From positions 1-18,625 of the forward strand of contig CAYGJN010000049.1 in assembly GCA_964350135.1 (NCBI GenBank): a stretch of 18,625 bases of DNA. Reading direction: 5' to 3'. Positions 14,560 through 18,625 of the stretch are shown one piece after another; position 1 is the stretch's first letter, and each line of letters opens with the position of its first letter. Both the position numbers and the translations under genes were made by a program. Source of the stretch: CAYGJN01 sp964350135 (GTDB lineage: Bacteria > Bdellovibrionota > Bacteriovoracia > Bacteriovoracales > Bacteriovoracaceae). The notes below the pieces were generated by a model that worked only from the letters and a program-made list of their open reading frames with translations, made no database searches and was not told where the DNA came from.

Positions 14560-14640
14560 ATTTTTCAAACCATTCGTTATCTTAATCGCCAAAAAGTTCT
14601 CTCTTTGTTAGACTTCTATCTTAGCAATAAAAGGTACGAC

Positions 14641-15684
14641 GTGCTGCAGAAACTAGAAGCTCTCTATACTGAATTTAATAACTCCCTTGGAACTGTTACG
14701 ACAACAGCTGACGTCTTAAATCTCAAGTCAGAGTATCTTGGAAAAAAGGGAAAAATCTCAGAAATCCTTAAAGGGATGAAAGACGCCACGGCCGATGAGC
14801 GAAAGTCTTTGGGGCAAAAGTCTAATGAGTACAAAAAAGAGATTGAAAGCAAGGTTGGCAAAAAGATTGAAGAGCTTGAAGTTCAAGAAATCAATGCAAA
14901 ACTAGCTAAAAACTGGATTGATCCTACTCTTAAAAACTCCAATTTTGACCTAGGTCTTACAAGTGCCGGTCTTCATCCTGTAACTATCGTTCAGCGAGAA
15001 ATTGAAGATATCTTTTTATCTATGGGCTTTGATATTTTAGATGGCCCTCATATTGAAGACGAGTTTCATAATTTCGAGGCCTTGAATATTCCAGCAGATC
15101 ACCCAGCTCGTGATATGCAGGATACCTTTTGGTTTTCCGATATGAAGCATTTGCTTAGAACTCATACATCAACCATTCAGGTTCGTGGAATGGAAGCTAA
15201 TAAACCTCCTTTTAAATTTGTTGGTCCTGGCAAGGTCTTTCGTTGCGAGAGAACTGATGCCAGTCATGAAATGTGCTTTCACCAGCTTGAAGGAATGATG
15301 GTCGGTGAGGATATCTCTGTAGCGAATCTTATCTATTTTATGAAGACACTTCTCTCTGAGATCTTTAAGCGCGAGATGAAAATTCGCCTTCGTCCTGGTT
15401 TTTTCCCTTTTGTAGAGCCTGGTTTTGAACTAGATATTGAATGTCAGGTCTGTAAGGGCAAGGGCTGTTCGGTTTGTAAAAAAACTGGCTGGGTTGAGCT
15501 ATTACCTTGTGGGATGGTTCATCCAAATGTGTTGAAGGCCGGCAATATAGATACTGAAAAATACAATGGCTTCGCTTTTGGGCTTGGGCTCGATCGGCTA
15601 GTAATGATGAGATATGGAATTGATGATATCCGCCACTTGCATGGGGGAGATCTTCGTTTTATGGAACAGTTTAGGACTTTTTAA
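14641..15684 (+). CDS. pheS: Phenylalanine-tRNA ligase alpha subunit
   Basis: I place the start at GTG 14641 because AAGG sits six bases before it; the longer frame from a TTG at 14605 lacks such a site. The 347-aa product has the usual size. The N-terminal ~95 residues are the tRNA-binding coiled coil with LKSEYLGKKGKI (residues about 33-44). The class II catalytic core follows, with HP..DMQDTFW, motif 2 around FKFVGPGKVFRCERTDASHE, the Phe-pocket FEL segment, the Cys cluster C-x-x-C-x-G-K-G-C-x-x-C before GWVELLPCGMVHPNV (common in bacterial PheS), and motif 3 GFAFGLGLDRLVMMRYGI. It charges tRNA-Phe as an alpha2-beta2 complex with PheT. The TAA is followed at once by the pheT ATG. Confidence 0.95.
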   Translation: MLQKLEALYTEFNNSLGTVTTTADVLNLKSEYLGKKGKISEILKGMKDATADERKSLGQKSNEYKKEIESKVGKKIEELEVQEINAKLAKNWIDPTLKNSNFDLGLTSAGLHPVTIVQREIEDIFLSMGFDILDGPHIEDEFHNFEALNIPADHPARDMQDTFWFSDMKHLLRTHTSTIQVRGMEANKPPFKFVGPGKVFRCERTDASHEMCFHQLEGMMVGEDISVANLIYFMKTLLSEIFKREMKIRLRPGFFPFVEPGFELDIECQVCKGKGCSVCKKTGWVELLPCGMVHPNVLKAGNIDTEKYNGFAFGLGLDRLVMMRYGIDDIRHLHGGDLRFMEQFRTF

Positions 15685-18096
15685 ATGTTGATATCAACTG
15701 ATTGGATTAAAGATTTTGTAGAGCTTCCAAATGAGACTCCAAAAGCTATTGGCGAGCGTGTAACACTTGCAACAGCCGAAGTTGAAGAAGTTTTAACATC
15801 TAAAGAACATTTAAAGAAAATTACGATTGTTGAAATAAAGTCTCTAAGAAAACATCCTGAAGCTGATAAGTTAAATCTTGTGACTTTTGCTCTCAATGAT
15901 AAAGGAGACACAAAAGAAGTTGTATGTGGTGCTCCTAATGTACGTGAAGGACTTCGCGTGCCATACGCAAAAATCGGTGTGACTCTTCCCAATGGTCTGA
16001 CTTTAGAACCTAAAAAGATCCGTGGCTTTCTTTCTGAGGGAATGCTTTGCTCTGCTGTTGAGCTTGGGCTCGGTGAAGATGCCAGTGGGCTTATGGAGTT
16101 ACCTGCAGATGCTCCTTTAGGGCTGACAATGCTTGAGCACCTAAAAGAAAAAGAAGATGTCATTTTAGATATTGATAATAAATCTCTTACTCACAGGCCT
16201 GATCTTTGGGGGCATTATGGATTTGCTAGAGAGTTCTCTGCTATTTGGGAAAAACCCCTTAAAAACCCTTTTGATAAAACTTGGCAGGGAATTTTAGAAT
16301 CAAAATTTAACCAAATTCCATCTCCTATTTCTCCAAAAGTTCATGAGTCCGCTGGACTTTGCTATTGGGGTTTAAGTGTTGACGGAGTAAAGGTTGAAAC
16401 AAGTCCAAAGTGGATGCAAGATCGTTTGATTGCTTGTGGCCTTCGTCCAATAAATAGCATTGTAGATATTTCAAACTTTGTAATGCTGGAGCTTGGAATA
16501 CCAAATCATATTTTTGATCGTTCTAAAATTGCTGATAATAAAATTGAGATAAAAGAGCTTGGGAAAGAAGATACTTTTACAACTCTTGATGAAATTGAAC
16601 GTAAATTAGTTGCAACAGATACCGTAATTTGCGATGCCCATAAGCCTTTGGTTATTGCAGGGATTATGGGTGGAGCGAATAGTGGAGTCTCTGACAAAAC
16701 TACTAATATATTTATTGAAGTAGCTAATTGGAAAGCAGCTCCTATTAGGAGAACATCCACTAGGCTTGGACTTAGAACGGATTCCTCTCAAAGGTATGAA
16801 AAAACTCTTGATAGTAAGCTTTGTTATAGAACTCTGCTGCGTGTTTTAGAACTTGTTCTTAAGCTTAATCCAGATGCAAGTATTATTGGTAAGGCCGAGT
16901 ATGATGGAGACGATCTCTCTCAATACAAGCCTCTTATTATTGAGACTTGTGCGACAACTATATCAAAGCAGCTTGGGAAAAAAATTGAAGTCCCTGAACT
17001 TAAGTCTCTTCTTACAAGTCTTGATTTTAAAGTTAGAGAAAATGACGATAAACTAAGTGTTGAAGTACCAAGTTATAGAGCGACTAAAGATATTGATTGT
17101 GAAGCAGATATTATAGAAGAAGTCGGTCGAATTATTGGCTATGATAATATTGCTGAAGTGAGTCCTCTTGCAACTATTAAACCTATAAGACTTAGTATTG
17201 CGAAAACTTTACATAGAAAAATCCAAGACTTTATGGTGCTCAATGCTCGCTCTTTAGAGGTGATGACTTATCCACTTCTTGGAGAAGCCCTTTTGAAGAA
17301 AGCTTCATGGCCAGAGCTTAATAAAGATTTAACTTTGGTGAATGCAATATCTGTAGATCAAAGTCGAATGAGACCAAGTCTTATTCCACAAATTTTAGAA
17401 GTTGTTTCTCTNNNNNNNNNNCTTTCTTCTTTTAGTTTTTTTTTACTTGGTAGAACTTATTTTTCTTTTGGTAATGAAAGATCCGTTTTGTCTTTTGTTA
17501 AATTTTCTAAATCAGAGAATTGTTTTCTTGAAAGTATAAATAAGATTGAAGACCTCCTACGCGCAACTAATATTCCTGGGGATCTCTCAGAATACAATGA
17601 ACGTTTTAAAAATCCTCATTTACCTGATGAATGGAATGGTGCTCACCCTAATGAAGTTTTAAATATTCGTATTATGGGAAAAAATCATGGAACTATTTTT
17701 ACTGTTCATCCTATCATGCTTCGAAAATTTAAAATTAAAGGCCATTTAACGATTAGCTTAATTGATTTAACAGATATTGAATCTCGTGAACTAAAGCATA
17801 AAGTTACATACAAACCACTTCCAAAATTTCCAAGTTCTACTTTTGATTGCACTGTTGTTTGTAAGTCTAATGAGCCTGTAGGCAATGTTTTAACAGCACT
17901 TACTAAGGTAAAAATAAAAGAAAGAATAGATGCTAAAGTTGTAACAATCTTTGATCTAGGGGATGGAGAGAAATCAGTGACTCTTCGATCAACTTTCTTC
18001 AATCCCAATGAGACATTATCCGGCGAGATCATCAAAAGTTTTGAGGATAAAACTGTTGCAGGCCTTATTACTGCGGGTTTTCCGCTTAAATCTTAA
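15685..18096 (+). CDS. pheT: Phenylalanine-tRNA ligase beta subunit
   Basis: The 803-aa product has the expected length and domain order. An N-terminal segment (MLISTDWIKDFVELP) is followed by the EMAP-like tRNA-binding domain (about 40-150, with HPEADKLN and CGAPNVREG). The B3/B4 editing domain includes IVDISNFVMLELGIPNHIFD and GIMGGANSGVSDKT. B5 follows (about residues 405-480, DCEADIIEEVGRIIGYDNI), then the inactive synthetase-like domain and the C-terminal FDX-ACB domain (KPLPKFPSSTFDCTVV to the end). Ten Ns fall at codons 576-579; the frame is the same on both sides and the flanks match the expected RPSLIPQIL ... ELGRTY region, so the gene is probably intact. No clear terminator follows; the rRNA promoter starts 126 bases later. 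Confidence 0.95.
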   Translation: MLISTDWIKDFVELPNETPKAIGERVTLATAEVEEVLTSKEHLKKITIVEIKSLRKHPEADKLNLVTFALNDKGDTKEVVCGAPNVREGLRVPYAKIGVTLPNGLTLEPKKIRGFLSEGMLCSAVELGLGEDASGLMELPADAPLGLTMLEHLKEKEDVILDIDNKSLTHRPDLWGHYGFAREFSAIWEKPLKNPFDKTWQGILESKFNQIPSPISPKVHESAGLCYWGLSVDGVKVETSPKWMQDRLIACGLRPINSIVDISNFVMLELGIPNHIFDRSKIADNKIEIKELGKEDTFTTLDEIERKLVATDTVICDAHKPLVIAGIMGGANSGVSDKTTNIFIEVANWKAAPIRRTSTRLGLRTDSSQRYEKTLDSKLCYRTLLRVLELVLKLNPDASIIGKAEYDGDDLSQYKPLIIETCATTISKQLGKKIEVPELKSLLTSLDFKVRENDDKLSVEVPSYRATKDIDCEADIIEEVGRIIGYDNIAEVSPLATIKPIRLSIAKTLHRKIQDFMVLNARSLEVMTYPLLGEALLKKASWPELNKDLTLVNAISVDQSRMRPSLIPQILEVVSXXXXLSSFSFFLLGRTYFSFGNERSVLSFVKFSKSENCFLESINKIEDLLRATNIPGDLSEYNERFKNPHLPDEWNGAHPNEVLNIRIMGKNHGTIFTVHPIMLRKFKIKGHLTISLIDLTDIESRELKHKVTYKPLPKFPSSTFDCTVVCKSNEPVGNVLTALTKVKIKERIDAKVVTIFDLGDGEKSVTLRSTFFNPNETLSGEIIKSFEDKTVAGLITAGFPLKS
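17412..17421. other. Assembly gap (10 N) in pheT
   Basis: Ten Ns in ordinary AT-rich coding sequence with the frame conserved on both sides, so few residues are probably missing. Confidence 0.95.
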
Positions 18097-18222
18097 CCTC
18101 ATAAAGTGTTGATATTACGTAAAAAAAACCATGAATCTGACCATATATGCCAAGTCTAATAAGTGCCTATAAATAAAGATAATTCACCCCTAAAAAAAAA
18201 AGTTTTTTCAGTAAAAAAAATA
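18097..18222. other. Spacer between pheT and the rRNA promoter with A/T tracts
   Basis: There is no gene here. The last 35 bases carry A10 and T6 tracts and another A8 tract directly upstream of the -35 box, positioned like an UP element for the rRNA promoter. No convincing pheT terminator was found. Confidence 0.5.
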
Positions 18223-18251
18223 TTGACCTTCCAAAGACAAAAACATAAGAT
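18223..18251 (+). promoter_or_regulatory. Strong sigma-70 promoter of the rRNA operon
   Basis: TTGACC (18223-18228), a 17-base spacer and TAAGAT (18246-18251) match the sigma-70 consensus at 5/6 and 5/6 positions. Phased A-tracts lie immediately upstream (UP-element-like). The start would be near 18258, giving a leader of about 295 bases before mature 16S. Confidence 0.8.
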
Positions 18252-18257
18252 GCCATC

Positions 18258-18552
18258 CGTCCCAAAAATAGGCAGTTAATAAATATTTGAATTAATTTTC
18301 AAACAGATTTTAGGACAAATCAAAAAAATTGAATAAAAGTTTTGTTGTGTCGTTAAAAGCACAACATTAAGAAAGAAGACGAGAAAGGAACCGTTTGGTA
18401 AGTTGCGGGGACTCAAATGAATAGCTTCGAGCTATTTCCTGCATGCCAATCGAATTCAAGAAATTGAGTTTTATTGGAGTCATTTGAAGTTTTAAATGTT
18501 TCTAAAGAAACTAAAATCTAAGTTAGAATTAAAGTTTTCAAGTTATACATTT
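18258..18552 (+). other. Structured 16S rRNA leader
   Basis: This untranslated leader holds several perfect stems. TGTTGTG (18343-18349) pairs with CACAACA (18360-18366). A larger domain is closed by TCAAATGA (18413-18420) and TCATTTGA (18480-18487), with an inner hairpin AATAGCT-TCG-AGCTATT (18420-18436). GTTTC-TAAA-GAAAC follows near 18498. These are likely folding, antitermination or processing elements; no clear boxA was recognised. Confidence 0.5.
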
Positions 18553-18625
18553 TTCTTGGAGAGTTTGATCCTGGCTCAGAACGAACGCTGGCGGCGTGCC
18601 TAATACATGCAAGTCGAACGAGAAA
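18553..18625 (+). rRNA. rrs: 16S ribosomal RNA, 5' end (partial)
   Basis: The universal AGAGTTTGATCCTGGCTCAG starts at 18560, followed by ACGAACGCTGGCGGCGTGCC and ATACATGCAAGTCGAACGAG, the conserved 16S 5' region of proteobacterial type. By alignment to the E. coli 5' end, the mature start should be near 18553. The gene runs off the window. Confidence 0.98.

Noticed and set aside
14087..14640. T-box, tmRNA, RNase P, SRP or 6S RNA upstream of pheS
   Set aside because: The diagnostic blocks (T-box TGGNACCGCG, RNase P GAGGAAAGTCC, tmRNA 5'/3' ends, SRP GGAAGCAGC) are absent on either strand.
1..18625. CRISPR arrays, insertion sequences, tRNA genes or prophage genes
   Set aside because: No repeat-spacer pattern, transposase motifs, terminal repeats, cloverleaf sequences or phage genes were seen.

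Overview
The window looks like part of a draft chromosome from an AT-rich, Gram-negative bacterium, probably a Bdellovibrionota / Bacteriovoracaceae-type organism. The evidence is the low GC content, short or overlapping gene spacing, many signal-peptide proteins of unknown function, a heptose kinase (implying LPS), and the start of a proteobacterial-looking 16S rRNA. The taxonomic guess is inference. Three runs of exactly ten Ns (1595-1604, 13216-13225, 17412-17421) are scaffold gaps, and each interrupts a gene.

Layout. 1-976 (-): 5' part of a secreted Cys-rich protein of unknown function. 1349-3019 (+): a secreted/membrane protein of unknown function followed directly by a hotdog thioesterase. 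3022-5762 (-): a compact operon with a 25-residue signal-like peptide, an FHA-domain protein with one C-terminal membrane helix, and two tandem paralogous exported coiled-coil-like proteins that share a WEYPFPxF motif at the same position. 5892-6545 (-) and 6567-7142 (+): a head-to-head pair, an M15 D-Ala-D-Ala carboxypeptidase-family protein and a GNAT acetyltransferase. 7272-9302 (-): a YyaL/DUF255 protein, possibly followed by a small membrane ORF. 9418-12826 (+): a tight five-gene operon of SLT lytic transglycosylase, a degenerate chorismate-mutase-like protein, cmk, the heptose-7-phosphate kinase gene hldA, and a DUF4416 protein. 12913-14086 (+): an exported endonuclease/exonuclease/phosphatase protein broken by a gap. 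14184-14560: a GC-rich structured RNA region with two intrinsic terminators. 14641-18096: pheS and pheT. 18223-18625: a strong rRNA promoter, a structured leader and the first ~73 nt of 16S rRNA.

The most interesting element is the RNA between the EEP gene and pheS. Its 5' part can be laid column by column on the cyclic-di-GMP-I (GEMM-I) aptamer. It has a GAAA tetraloop, the 11-nt tetraloop receptor CCTAAG/TATGG, the GCAAAGC junction, and the three positions that contact the ligand. It carries its own terminator, so it looks like a free-standing RNA rather than a leader of the next gene, reminiscent of the abundant c-di-GMP-binding merRNA reported from Bdellovibrio. A second point of interest is the FHA / twin WEYPFPxF operon, which I do not recognise as a described system.
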